Source of the DNA: Balanoglossus misakiensis
Taxonomy: Eukaryota > Hemichordata
DNA: 64,000 bases
Assembly: GCA_040954595.2 (NCBI GenBank)
Contig: CM082576.2
Location: 15,252,001-15,316,000, forward strand
Reading direction: 5' to 3'
In this document: positions 37,501-47,353 of the stretch, in pieces
How positions within the stretch are numbered: position 1 is the stretch's first letter
Layout of the letters: each line of letters opens with the position of its first letter
Program-made: the position numbers and the translations under genes
Notes under the pieces: generated by a model
Seen by the model: the letters and a program-made list of their open reading frames with translations, nothing else
Told to the model about the DNA's origin: nothing
Databases searched by the model: none

Positions 37501-38191
37501 TAATGGACAGACAGACAGACACACACACATAGAGAGAGAGATCAACAGGCACACACTGACTGACCCACAAGCTGCCAATGGCATGTGTGCTGTACATACA
37601 CCAAATAGAACAGCTGGTCTCTTAACAGTTAGCCAGTTATGTAAACATGCAGGAATTTGCTGTGTTTACAAATGTCAGTAGGGGTGTAGTGATAATTGCT
37701 CTTCGTGAGATAAAAAAATTGTGGTTTATTAAGACAAAATATCCTACAAAATATAGAAGTTCCAAATTACCTATGATATGATGCCATAATAATTCTAAAG
37801 AAGCCAATCCCATTAACTTACAACTCAAATTTTAAAGTAATCAGCCATACAGTGTACACTTTCTGAGAAATATAATTGTTTATCAAAATTCGAAAATAAG
37901 CCCCAAAAATACAAGATATTGCCCCCACAAAACACTGACACTTTATTCATAGGTTTTGTAATCATCATGAGAACGCACCCAGGAACCTTAAAATCAAATT
38001 TCAAAGCAATGGGGTAGAGGGTTCTGAGAAAGAGTTTTGACAAAAAATGGCAACAATCACCCCAAAAACTTTACTATTGAATTCTTCAAATTGATTTGAA
38101 AAACATACATGCAAATCTTAGGCCAAAAAAAAAAAGAGTTTTGTTTAGCATCCAAGCAAAATCTCAAAATTGATGCGGTGACGCGGCTTCT

Positions 38192-38225
<34 letters not shown>

Positions 38226-41200
38226 CTGCGAAACAAGTTAAGAACAGCAAATATTTCTTTAATAGTCCAAAATTAAGGGGGGATTTGGTCAAAGTAGGGG
38301 GGAATCATGATTTGCATATTTTATGTTAATTAGGTAAACATCAAGGAATGACAATTTTGAACATTAACTTACTAACTGCCTTCATTCCATATTAAAAACA
38401 GCATAAGTAAATTACAATATTTTACATGTGAACTTGACAACATATTAACAGTTACAGTTTTTTTCTACTTTAAATTAGTAGATTTTGCAGAGGAAGACAC
38501 CAGCTTGCATAACTTTCAGGGCATGTAATTTAAAAAATGCTGGAGAGCTGAAAATAACTCCTGAAATTAATTACACAAGTGGTAGGAGAGTGACTGATTA
38601 ACTGCTCCCCTGGCAAGTAGAGTGAAATGAATAAAATAAATGCAACTGCAAAAATAGTGTCTTTCTTTAAAACTATACCTGAGAAAAAAATTTCTTGTTT
38701 GATTTTAAAAGTTTCAGTTTAGCTGCCAAAATATTAGATTGTGAAACCATTAATAGTTAAATAAATTGAAGTGGTATATATTTCTTCAGATTTCTGCCTA
38801 CACTTCCCCATCTGTGGCTAGGCACACTCAAATAAACAGTCTCTGTACATATTGAATGACATTCCTTCCTAAGTAAGAAAACAAGGTCATGGAAAACTGA
38901 TACATTCTTGATAATCGCCATGGCAGGAACGCAGTTTCTTTAATTTGCATAAAATTGTTACGTTCTGCCAACCCAATTTCAAAAGTCGCCATAACAACAA
39001 GTTCACTTGAGTGCAGAGTGTGTGCTCTAAATTTAGACGGTATCCAGATAGGCTGTTCCAACAATTGCACACTATAGCCCTGGAGCTAAATTACACGTGA
39101 ATGAATGTGAAAGTCATCTACAACATAGTTTTGGGGGGTGGGAAGTTAAAATGTATAGGCCAGCACGCAGTAATATCGGCCGTTTTCCCAGTGTTTTGAC
39201 TGACGGTACATGCTATGGAGGCTTGGACGCGCATGTACTGGCCGGGTGGGCTGCTCACGAAGGGGCGATTGTCGCCCCCTGAACTTGTTACAAGGGGCGC
39301 TTCAAGTGTAAAAGAGGGGGAATCGCGCGATTGCGCGTCCTGGAGAAAACACTGAAATTTAGTTGATTTCCGGGTTCGAAAATTACGAAAAAAAAGCCTT
39401 GACGCGCATGTTTAAAAGTGACGCGCGCGAGGACGCTAAACAAAACTCTTTTTTTTGGCCTTACTAGGGATACCCCAAGGAACATGCCTATCAAATTTCA
39501 AAGCAATCTGACAAGCGGTTTTCAAAAAGGCAAAAATTGCTCCAAAATTATAAATATGCAAATTTTTAAATTTTTAAACAAAACTTTGGTACTCAGATCA
39601 CCTATATGTTCCATGCTAAATTTCAAAGAAGTCTGCTAATATAAGGTACATGCATACCAATTTTCAAACCAATATGACCAGTCACATTGGTTGTTGAGTT
39701 TCTGAGTTTTGACCAAATTTCGGTTTTTCCAGCTAATTTGCATATTTTTGGCAATGACAACTTCATTTGAACAAACTCCCATCTACAGCCCAGCCTGCAT
39801 CTACACACCAAATATCGAGGTTATACGCGCTGCGGTTTTCAAGTTTTTGATGTGGACGCACATACAGACAATAATAATGACATACATCCATCCATCCATA
39901 CATACATACATACATACACACACACATACATACATACATACATACCTACATACATACAGACAGACATATAGACATACAGACATACAGACACAACCGATCC
40001 CATAAGGTCCCATGGTATATTATATAACCAAATGGGACCTAAAAATGATTTTTGACCAAACACGGGGAAAATTGCCCCCAAAATACAAATATGCAAATTT
40101 AACCACAATTTGAACAAACTTGACTAAGGACACCCCGAGGAAGCTGCATACCAAATTTCCAAACAATTGGACCAGCGGTTTCAGAGAAGAAGACAAAAGA
40201 AGAAAAATGTTGACGGACGATGACAGACAGTCCACCTATCTGATAAGCTCTGCGTCGCTGACAGCGGAGCTAAAAAATTGAAAAGTAATGCGAGGTTCAA
40301 TGCATTGCACGAAACCGTCAAGACTTTTTCAGAGGCCTATTTCTCATTAAAGATAAGGGACCGTTCAGTTTTTACGGCTGGGGGGGGGGGGGCGGGATGG
40401 CAAGTTTGTGTCATTGGTTTTCAAAATCAGGCCGACCCCCCCTTCACCCAGGACCAAAAAATGATGACCCCCCTTTGACAGGACCAAAAATATGATGACC
40501 CCCCCCCCCCACGCCGTCCTGATCCTATGTACACTGTATGCAATAAAGGGAATGAGGCTCCTCACACGTCAATTATAAATTTCTTAAAGTATTATTGCAG
40601 TATATAATTGTATATCGTTGCAACAAAGAAATCTATGAATAAATTAAAATGACAATTAATACAATAGCTGCTATAATTGGTAAAAGAAGAAAAGTGGCGG
40701 GGTGGGTGTGGGAGGGTGGGGGACACCACCCTCCCACATAAGAAAATTTTGTAAAATACGGTGTTCAAAGTTGCATTTTAATAAACTCAAAAGCATATTA
40801 ACTCAATGTTGGGGAGGACCAATTTTACTTTTGCCACTCCACTCACAGTAAGCATCGGGGTGGGGTGGCAAGTAGTCTGCCCTGGTACACTAGACAAACC
40901 AGCCAATAAATGAAATGTGGCGAAGAATGAATAAACCACGGCTCCTAATGCGTGAGTTGAGGCGTGCTGTAGCTATAGCCAGGTTAAGCGGACTGACAGG
41001 ATCTCCAACAGGGTCCTGGCGAAGGAGCTCTTCTTCCAGCTCATAGATGGCTTTTTCTGCAACTGGGTTTTTGTTGGGGTTCTTTATGCGGCCTATCTCG
41101 ATGCATATGCGCAACTGGTGGAGAGTTTCATCATTGCGGAGCGCCATGAATCCTGATGCGGGGTCAATGCGAATGATGGCATGTGGGCCGTCTAGTGGAC

Positions 41201-44200
41201 GTAGCTCTATGCACATACGTGCAAGGCTGGTGATCTGTGTGCGACGTATGGCATGTGTCTCTGATAGGTTGGTGGTGTGGCCGTATCGTGTGACATCTAC
41301 ACCTTTGATTGTCACTTGACTTTTTGCTGGGCGGACGGATATATCGTTTTCCGTCATGAACGGCGTGCCTGCTAGGACGTCAACGTCAAGTTCTTCAACT
41401 ATTAGTGCATCAAGTTTAAGTTCAATGTCACCTCTGGCTAGAACGATGTGTGTTTCCATCAGCTTGAAGTGCCCGCTGTGTGCTTCTTGTATTGGTGCAC
41501 CGATGTATTTCGCAGTGGATGCCTTTATCATGTTTGTCTCCGCCCCTGTATCTAGTGTCAGTCGTAACGGGTGATGGCGGTAAAAGGCTTTGACATATGG
41601 GGATTGTTTAATGTTGACACGGTATGTGCGAACGGGGTCGATGTCGATGGCGGCCTCGTTGTCGGAATCATTTTGTAGTGGACTGCCGTCGTCCTCCTCA
41701 TAGTGTGTCGACTTTTGGTGAGGTATAACCTGTCTTCCTGAGGTAAGAATTTGCACTTACTCAGAAAATGTTGATATTTTGGACGTCCTGCTTGCTTGCA
41801 TAGGGGGCATGACTTGTTGCTTTGGCGTCTACTGGGTGGTGTATCATCACTATATGTGGCTGCAGGCTGCGTATTTGTACGTGTGCGAACAAATGACTTG
41901 GCGACAGAACGGAGGACCTTGGCCTTGGTTGCTGAGTGGATCTCTTCCAGCAGAGAGGGTAACGCCTGGGATATTTCTGGTTTAAGGGTGGCTAGTGTTT
42001 TTGACCTCAACTCCGTCCCATAGCGTTGCTTTACCAGGTTAGGGAGATCTGGGTGGACAAGTCGTAGCCAGGTGAGGACCACCACATTTTCTAATGTGGG
42101 TGACATTTAAATAATAACACATGATAGCGAGGGCAATATCACGATTTGAAGCCTGCACGAGGGATGGTGATCTCTGACCATAATATTGATGATGCCCGAG
42201 CCGCAGGCGAGGGTATCATCAATATTGTGGTCAGAGATCACCAGCCCGAGGGCAGGCTTCAAATCGTGATGTTGCCCGAGCATAATGTGTTATTAATTTT
42301 ATTACGCCGAACATTTGAACGTACATACACTGCAGCATGTAGCATGTAGACTCGCGTCCATATGTCGTACGTTGCTGAGAATGTAAAATGTCTCGATCTC
42401 CCAAGAATTATACGATACCTACTTCGAACTTAGATTATTTTGAAAATAGTGCGCTGTTGGTTGCGATTTTGGTGTATTTACTGCCCGTTTGCAGTAAAAT
42501 ATCATCCAGTTGAACAGGTGTTAAGCCTGTGTGTCGCTTTGAAGCCATATAGATGCGGGAGTTGACTGATCGTGAAGGAAGCCATTGAACGACAGTTTGG
42601 AACGCGCAGAAGTCGCGCGCAGAACACCAAAACAATCCAGCGGGCAATATCAGCGCACGCGACAGGGCTTTATCAACTCTAGCCATGTTATATCACTTTT
42701 TTTTCTATATCACGTGAGCGCGTCTCAGCCAATCACGAAAACGGTATAATACGTGAGGTGTACTAAATCTTCATCAACGCCTGGCTGTGTACCGAGGTGG
42801 CTGATGTTGCCATCCACTCGTAGTAAATTATCTTTTACAAATGATAACGGAACACTGAGTCTGTGAGTGAACTTCCTACCGCTATCGAGAAAGCGAACTC
42901 CCTGGTCGGCGTCTGGACGTGTCGTTATCTTCTTTCGACATCGAGAAGCGTAGATTTTCGTTTCTGCGCTGCCACCACGCCAGTAAACAGTCGAACACCA
43001 ACCAGTCGAGTGATAGGAATAACGTTTTAATGCAACAACACGCGGCAACGAGAGTCGAGAGAGAGATCTCACGAGACAACACGAGACTAACCAATACGCC
43101 GACTGGCGGGGCACGAAACTGTAATTTTGTGGACTCAAAAGCAAAAGTTCGGTGGTGTGACCCCCCCCTAAACGTTTACAAAAAAAGATGACCCCCCCCC
43201 CCCTTTTGGACTTCAAAATTTAAGTGACCCCCCCCCCCCTGGATTTTGCCCCCCCCCCGGACATAAAAACTGAACGGTCCCTAACGTTAAAACCCCTATA
43301 AACCATACATATTCTGGAAGCTGAGTTTTTGAACTTTTGTTTGAGTTGCATATTTTATTGACCCCCAGAAATGGTGGCGTTTTGGGGTTAAAAAACCCAT
43401 ATTTTGATATTATGTCATTCAATGTTAATTAGGTAAAAAGTTGACCATGCATCATGCATCTTAATATGTCATTCGAAACTAGAGTACACATGCTAAAAAG
43501 CGAAAATTTGTATTGCGTTATCTGCTTCCATTGAGGAGTAACAGCGTTTGAAAGTTAGACAATTTGATCAAATTCACGATGAGTAGTATTGAATCAAAGT
43601 TCATTCCCGCCAGGGACACTTTCTCGACTAAAAAAAAATTGTATTGCTGGATGCGTCATACACAATCCCCTGTTAAAATTTGAGCAAATTCGGCCAATGC
43701 AGAGCGAAGCTAAATCTTCTGAAGTTGTCAAAAGCAGCGAAAATGCAAACTAAAAAAAACGGCAATTTGCATTGTTGACACCTATTTGTTAAGCTGCGGA
43801 CTCATTCAGAAAAGTGCTATTTTTGGGTGATTATGCACCATTTCCGCCAAGACGCATTTGTCAGAATGTGGATCAGTATTAGACCTACTGATTTTTGTAA
43901 AAAGGTAAAATTTGGCAAAAATCACAACTTTTCATGCAATGCTACCTTAAACATACAAATAACCAAACACACAAACAAATGTTTGTATGTTGATAAGGAT
44001 TAACCTGTTGAAGTCAGGTTGGTATTTACCTTGTTTTGTATGTTAGCTTCAGCTTTGTGTTCCAATAACAATCTAACATGGTCTTCATCACCAAACCATG
44101 CTGCAGAGTGCAATGGTGTGTCTCCATACTGTAAGTAATGAAGGAGGAGCATGAAAACAATGTCACAAACATTCAAATGCAATGTGAGGTTTTCTTAATA

Positions 44201-47200
44201 AAATAAACAAATAAATGAATAAATCTTTCCACATTGATAGCATCAACCTGTAGAAGTCAGGTTGGTATTTACCTTGTTTTGTATGTTAGCATCAGCTTTG
44301 TGTTCCAATAACAATCTGACACGGTCTTTATCGCCATACCTTGCAGCAAAGTGCAAAGGTGTGTTTCCATCCTGTAAGTAATGAACGAGGTGTATTAGAA
44401 CAATTTCACAAAAATTCAAATGAATCGTGAGGTCTCTGTAAATAAACAAATACACAAACAAATGTTTGTATGTTGATTAGAATTAACCCTAAGAATCAGG
44501 TTGGTATTTACCTTGTTTTGTATGTTAGCTTCAGCTTTGTGTTTCAATAACAATCTGACACGGCCTTCATCGCCAAACGCTGCTGCAGAGTGCAAAGATG
44601 TGTCTCCATCCTGTATTAAAGTAATGAAGATGGTGCATGAGAACAATGTCACAAAAAATCAAATGTATCATGAGGTTTCCGCAAACAATAAACAAACAAA
44701 TGTTTGCATGTTGATTAGAATTAAGATGTAGAAGACATGTTGATATTTACCCAGTTTTGTATGTTAGCTTCAGCTTTGTGTTCCAATAACAATCTAACAT
44801 GGCCTTCACCGCCAAACGCTGCTGCAGAGTGTAATGGCGTGTGTCCATACTGTAAGTAATGAAGGAGGAGCATGAGAACAATGTCACACAAATTCAAATA
44901 AAATGTGAAGTTTCCTTTAACAAACAAACAAACAAACAAACAAACAAACAAACAAACAAATGGTTGTATGTTGATAAGCACCAACCTGTAAAAGTCAGGT
45001 TGGTATTTACCTTGTTTTGTATGTTAACATCAGCTTTGTGTTCCAATAACAATCTAACACGGCCTTCATCACCATACCTTGCTGTTGCTGCATAGTGTAA
45101 TGGTGTACATGCTTTCTGTAAGTAATGAAGCAGGAGAATGAGAACAATATCACAAAAATTGTAATGAAATGTAAGGTTTCCATAAAAAAACAAATAACCA
45201 TCCAAACAAATAAACAAACAAATGTTTGTATGTTGATTAGAATTAAGTTGTAGAAGTCAGGTTGGTATTTACCTGATTTTGTATATTAGCTTCAGCTTCG
45301 TGTTCCAATAACAATCTGACACGACCTTTATCGCCCCACCCTGCTGCAGAGTGCAAAGGTGTGTCTCCATCCTGTAAGTAATGAAGGAGGTGCATGAGAA
45401 CAATGTCACAACAATTCAAATGTATCGTGAGGTTTCCGCAAACAATAAACAAGCAAATAAACAAACAAATGTTTGCATGTTGATTAGAATTAACCTGTAG
45501 AAGTCAGGTTGGTATTTACCTTGTTTTGTATGTTAACATCAGCTTTGTGTTCCAATAACAATCTAACACGGCCTTCATCACCATACCTTGCTGTTGCTGC
45601 ATAGTGTAATGGTGTACATGCTTTCTGTAAGTAATGAAGCAGGAGAATGAGAACAATATCACAAAAATTGTAATGAAATGTAAGGTTTCCATAAAAAAAC
45701 AAATAACCATCCAAACAAATAAACAAACAAATGTTTGTATGTTGATTAGAATTAAGTTGTAGAAGTCAGGTTGGTATTTACCTTGTTTTGTATGTTAACA
45801 TCAGCTTTGTGTTCCAATAACAATCTGACACAGCCTTCATCACCAGACCTTCCTGCTGCAAAGTGCAAAGGTGTGTGTCCATCCTGTAAGTAATGAAGGA
45901 GGATCATGAGAACAATGTCACAACAATTAAAATGTAACAAATTGATCAGGTTTCCTTAAACAAACAAATGTTGATTAGCATTAACCTGTAGAAGTTAGGC
46001 ACAATGAAGGTATTCTCAAAAAGTGTTAATTCAGCTAAAAACAAAATTAATGTTTTGTAATTTTAATATGATTGTCAATAAAACAATTATCCAGAGTTCA
46101 CTGTGGTCATAAAGACATAAATAAACCTGTAATTCTTTTCTTTTGTTCATAATATCAATGAAGTACTTTAATAACTTGTCAGTTCATATACCTCATCCTT
46201 AGCATTGACATCTGAACCATGGGAAATCAACACCTTGATAGCATCCAATTTACCTTTACAGGTTGCTGCATGCAATGCTATGAAATCCTGGAATGAAGAC
46301 ATTTAAACTTCGAATAAAAATGACATCACCAATCTGATACTTTGCATAATTGTGTCAAGTGCTTGATCCTTTGACTAATAACCTCTAGGAATTTCATAAC
46401 AGTGAGCTGTAGTCATGGACATGTAGTAAACATAATTAATACTTTCAACATTCCTTTTAATAGAACCCCCACCCCCCTCAAGACTTTTTAATAATCTCAT
46501 CAATGGGAAGTAAAATAATGGGATAAATAAAAGGATGCAGAGATAGACTTGAAACCAAATGATCATATGGCTATTTTTTCTCGTTGAATGTTATCTGCAT
46601 GTGTATTACAGAGACAATCACACCAGCTTGGAACATTGGGACAGGAGTGGGAGCCCAAACTTTTATTTGATTAGTGCTAACTTTTTTATATTGTTGTGTA
46701 TTTCATGTGAAATCAGATGACATTGGCATGGCTACATGATACTTGGAATCCCCATAAAGTTAGGAAAATGTGAGATTTGAAAACTTAGTGCATGTGTTGT
46801 CACACATACACATTTGCATTATATTTACCCTGCTCCGTGATCAACTCATCAGTTGCCTGACTGACTCCTCTTGTTACCTTCTAACCCCACCACCCCCACC
46901 CCGGTCCCACTCACTCACAGATGTCAAGACAGTGTACAGTTAATAATAATATAAACACATCAACATTTATAATTGCCATGTACCGGTAAATAGAAAGTTG
47001 TGGATGATTGATTTATGAAATCGCACTTCATTGAATTTTAATTAGAGTATTGAAGTTCATCAAAAATTTATCAATTGAATTGGTTTTCACGATTGTAATT
47101 TTGCAACGTTGATATGACATGTACTTTATACTATTCTATCCATCAAATGTGTCAGTGCAATGGAATTATGAATAATCTCAGTATACTGACATAATCTTGT

Positions 47201-47353
47201 TAGTGTCATGACAATTAAATGTTAACATTTTCCTCTCACAGACAGGCTACATTTTCACTACAGCAGCAACTTCAATTCAACTAGGTCACTTACCCATGGG
47301 TCTTCATATTTCTGGGAAGCCCTGTTTTTCTTACAACAAATATTGCCCATCAT
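22565..47353 (-). CDS. Ankyrin-ROC-COR multidomain signalling protein, 21 exons, about 1591 aa
   Basis: Exons in coding order: 47294-47353, 46192-46287, 45782-45883, 45520-45624, 45273-45371, 45011-45115, 44751-44849, 44512-44610, 44273-44371, 44030-44128, 35933-36040, 35685-35786, 35468-35566, 34527-34637, 33702-33770, 30208-30327, 28235-28474, 27418-27562, 27019-27167, 26432-26608, 22565-25057. The phases close exactly. The start [10 protein letters not shown] suggests N-myristoylation and palmitoylation if Met2 initiates. Exons 2-14 each encode one 32-37-residue ankyrin repeat (residues 21-461) and exon 15 a half repeat. ROC GTPase motifs: P-loop GDGGVGKTS (509-517), DFAGQ (560-564) and SRAD (640-643) at the position of the usual G4 THxD. 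COR follows (about 700-850). A segment near [20 protein letters not shown] could be a death fold, weakly supported. The C-terminus carries nine 42-residue repeats, then a short acidic helix. The layout resembles the ANK-ROC-COR-death part of DAPK1 without the kinase; most likely a membrane-attached scaffold or GTPase switch. Confidence 0.9.
22790..23890 (-). repeat. Coding minisatellite, 126-bp units (42 residues)
   Basis: The last exon of the ankyrin-ROC gene contains nine copies of a motif ending [12 protein letters not shown]. The later units share [13 protein letters not shown]...SAKMSPSSK, while the first two are diverged ([18 protein letters not shown] type). Units are nearly identical at DNA level and keep frame. 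They are Ser/Pro/Lys-rich and probably disordered, with many SP sites that could be phosphorylated. Confidence 0.92.
25382..25568. repeat. 187-bp foldback element in the last intron of the ankyrin-ROC gene
   Basis: ATAAGCAAT...ACTTCATGACCTCTGC...GATCTGTGCCGTACAGAAG pairs with its complement on the other side of a roughly 40-base loop. The arms are about 70 bases, with a small internal mismatch and length difference. Noncoding. Confidence 0.85.
27719..28168. mobile_element. 450-bp TIR element with 9-bp target duplication (Mutator-like MITE)
   Basis: The ends are TAGCTGTGGTACGCAGCTGT and complement, continuing through a G tract and GCTGATTACCC to give an inverted repeat of about 45 bases. GATGATGCA flanks both sides exactly (27710-27718 and 28169-28177). 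A 9-bp duplication is the hallmark of Mutator-like elements, so that superfamily is inferred. No coding capacity. It lies in the intron between exons 17 and 18 of the ankyrin-ROC gene. Confidence 0.85.
29010..30194 (+). mobile_element. 5'-truncated LINE fragment, antisense in the ankyrin-ROC gene
   Basis: Carries the 3' part of a LINE ORF2 in broken frames: a reverse-transcriptase end (29101-29403, with KYLGLLLSC and [12 protein letters not shown]) and a downstream region (29450-30086, with a CEICTG cysteine motif). It ends with an AATAAA-containing tail. A 13-bp target duplication AATACAAACATAC flanks it at 28997-29009 and 30195-30207. At least two frame changes separate the pieces, so it is dead. 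The clade is not assigned. Confidence 0.85.
30470..33690 (-). repeat. Longest copy of the dispersed noncoding repeat, about 3.2 kb
   Basis: In reverse orientation, reads from the palindromic GGTCCCATT...ATGGGACC head near 33690 through about five ~240-bp units (roughly 31985-33190) to the AATGGGACCACACTGTCCTT end near 30470. It contains the uninterrupted TTAA target (33262-33265) that is split by Kolobok in copy A. A LINE fragment sits inside it at 31187-31874. No ORF of its own is recognised, so it is presumably non-autonomous. Confidence 0.82.
31187..31874 (+). mobile_element. 5'-truncated LINE fragment (CR1/jockey-like RT C-terminus)
   Basis: The coding frame ends at 31812 and contains [20 protein letters not shown], then [14 protein letters not shown] and [14 protein letters not shown], the typical end of CR1/jockey-group reverse transcriptases. 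The 3' end is a short CCTAA-type tandem. TACTTA at 31181-31186 and 31875-31880 is the target duplication. Copy B of the host repeat (around 14500) has CATATTACTTGGGTTACC at this site, showing the uninterrupted arrangement. Confidence 0.88.
34018..35467. other. Introns 13-14 of the ankyrin-ROC gene, no other gene supported
   Basis: Apart from the ankyrin exon at 34527-34637 I see no recognisable coding sequence or mobile element. An ORF at 34018-34296 (-) was considered and rejected. Confidence 0.4.
36770..37680 (-). repeat. Partial dispersed repeat split by a LINE fragment
   Basis: CCGTGTCAAGGACACGG and GGTCCCATT at one end, and GAACAGCTGG...GCTGTGTTT at the other, match the copy at 16102-16380. 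The sequence is interrupted by the LINE insertion 36853-37502. Confidence 0.8.
36853..37502 (+). mobile_element. 5'-truncated LINE fragment (CR1/L2 group)
   Basis: An open frame from the fragment start to a TAA at 37370-37372 encodes [53 protein letters not shown] and [14 protein letters not shown], the standard C-terminal end of CR1/L2-type reverse transcriptase. It ends in an (AAT)n tail. ATGGAC on both sides (36847-36852 and 37503-37508) is the target duplication. The frame is undamaged over this stretch, suggesting a fairly recent insertion. Confidence 0.9.
38194..38225. repeat. Poly-T tract, 32 bases
   Basis: Uninterrupted T run in an ankyrin-ROC intron. It could be the A-tail of a reverse-strand retroposed sequence; I could not identify an associated SINE. 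Confidence 0.8.
39640..40045 (-). repeat. Dispersed noncoding repeat copy
   Basis: Reverse-orientation copy with the AACAAACTCCCATCTACAGC block, CATA/CACA microsatellite runs and the ATGGGACC head near 40017-40040. Confidence 0.85.
40890..42106 (-). pseudogene. Retroelement gag-protease fragment, frameshifted
   Basis: The upstream frame (42106 to 41558) encodes a gag C-terminal region with a zinc knuckle (CPLCKQ...HFLSKC). The downstream frame (41756 to 40890) encodes a retropepsin with catalytic [10 protein letters not shown] and a LAGTPFM segment. The two frames overlap, with a shift near 41740, so a frame change or a damaged junction separates gag from protease. No reverse transcriptase, integrase, LTR or primer site is seen. 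It lies entirely within the TIR element 40357-43281. It derives from an LTR-type retroelement, clade uncertain (Gypsy or BEL). Confidence 0.75.
42113..42294. repeat. 182-bp foldback with about 85-base arms
   Basis: AATAACACATGATAGCGAGG...CACGATTTGAAGCCTGC...GGTGATCTCTGACCA pairs with the downstream complement around a central GCCCGAGCCGCAGGCGAGGG. Arms differ at a few positions. Immediately adjacent to the start of the gag-protease fragment. Confidence 0.9.
45001..45782 (-). repeat. Recent tandem duplication of an ankyrin exon and its intron (509-bp period)
   Basis: 45001-45273 and 45510-45782 appear identical by eye, including exon 45011-45115 (duplicated as 45520-45624), the intron and its CAAA runs. 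The identity ends just inside the next exon. Introns have not diverged, so the event is very recent, or it is an assembly artefact from two haplotypes. Confidence 0.85.

Larger units (their letters stand above)
40357..43281. mobile_element. TIR element with TAA duplication carrying foreign inserts (Harbinger-like)
   Basis: The ends GGGACCGTTCAGTTTTTA and exact complement are followed by G tracts. TAA flanks both sides (40354-40356 and 43282-43284). A 3-bp TAA/TTA duplication with GG-starting TIRs is typical of PIF/Harbinger elements, so that is inferred. No transposase is present. Subterminal sequence repeats GGACCAAAAA...TGATGACCCCC. The segments about 40690-40925 and 43105-43160 are homologous to the inside of the 808-bp element at 58881-59688. 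The material between (about 40.93-43.10 kb) is therefore an insert: a gag-protease fragment, a foldback, and a roughly 0.8 kb unassigned piece with an 83-codon ORF (42435-42686, minus). Confidence 0.8.

Noticed and set aside
42435-42686. 83-codon ORF (minus) beginning [17 protein letters not shown] inside the 40-43 kb TIR element
   Set aside because: It has a plausible start but no recognisable family or partner exon; kept only as part of the unassigned cargo.
43981-45960. CRISPR-like regularly spaced repeats
   Set aside because: The repeats are ankyrin exons with similar introns in a eukaryotic gene, not short repeats with unique spacers.
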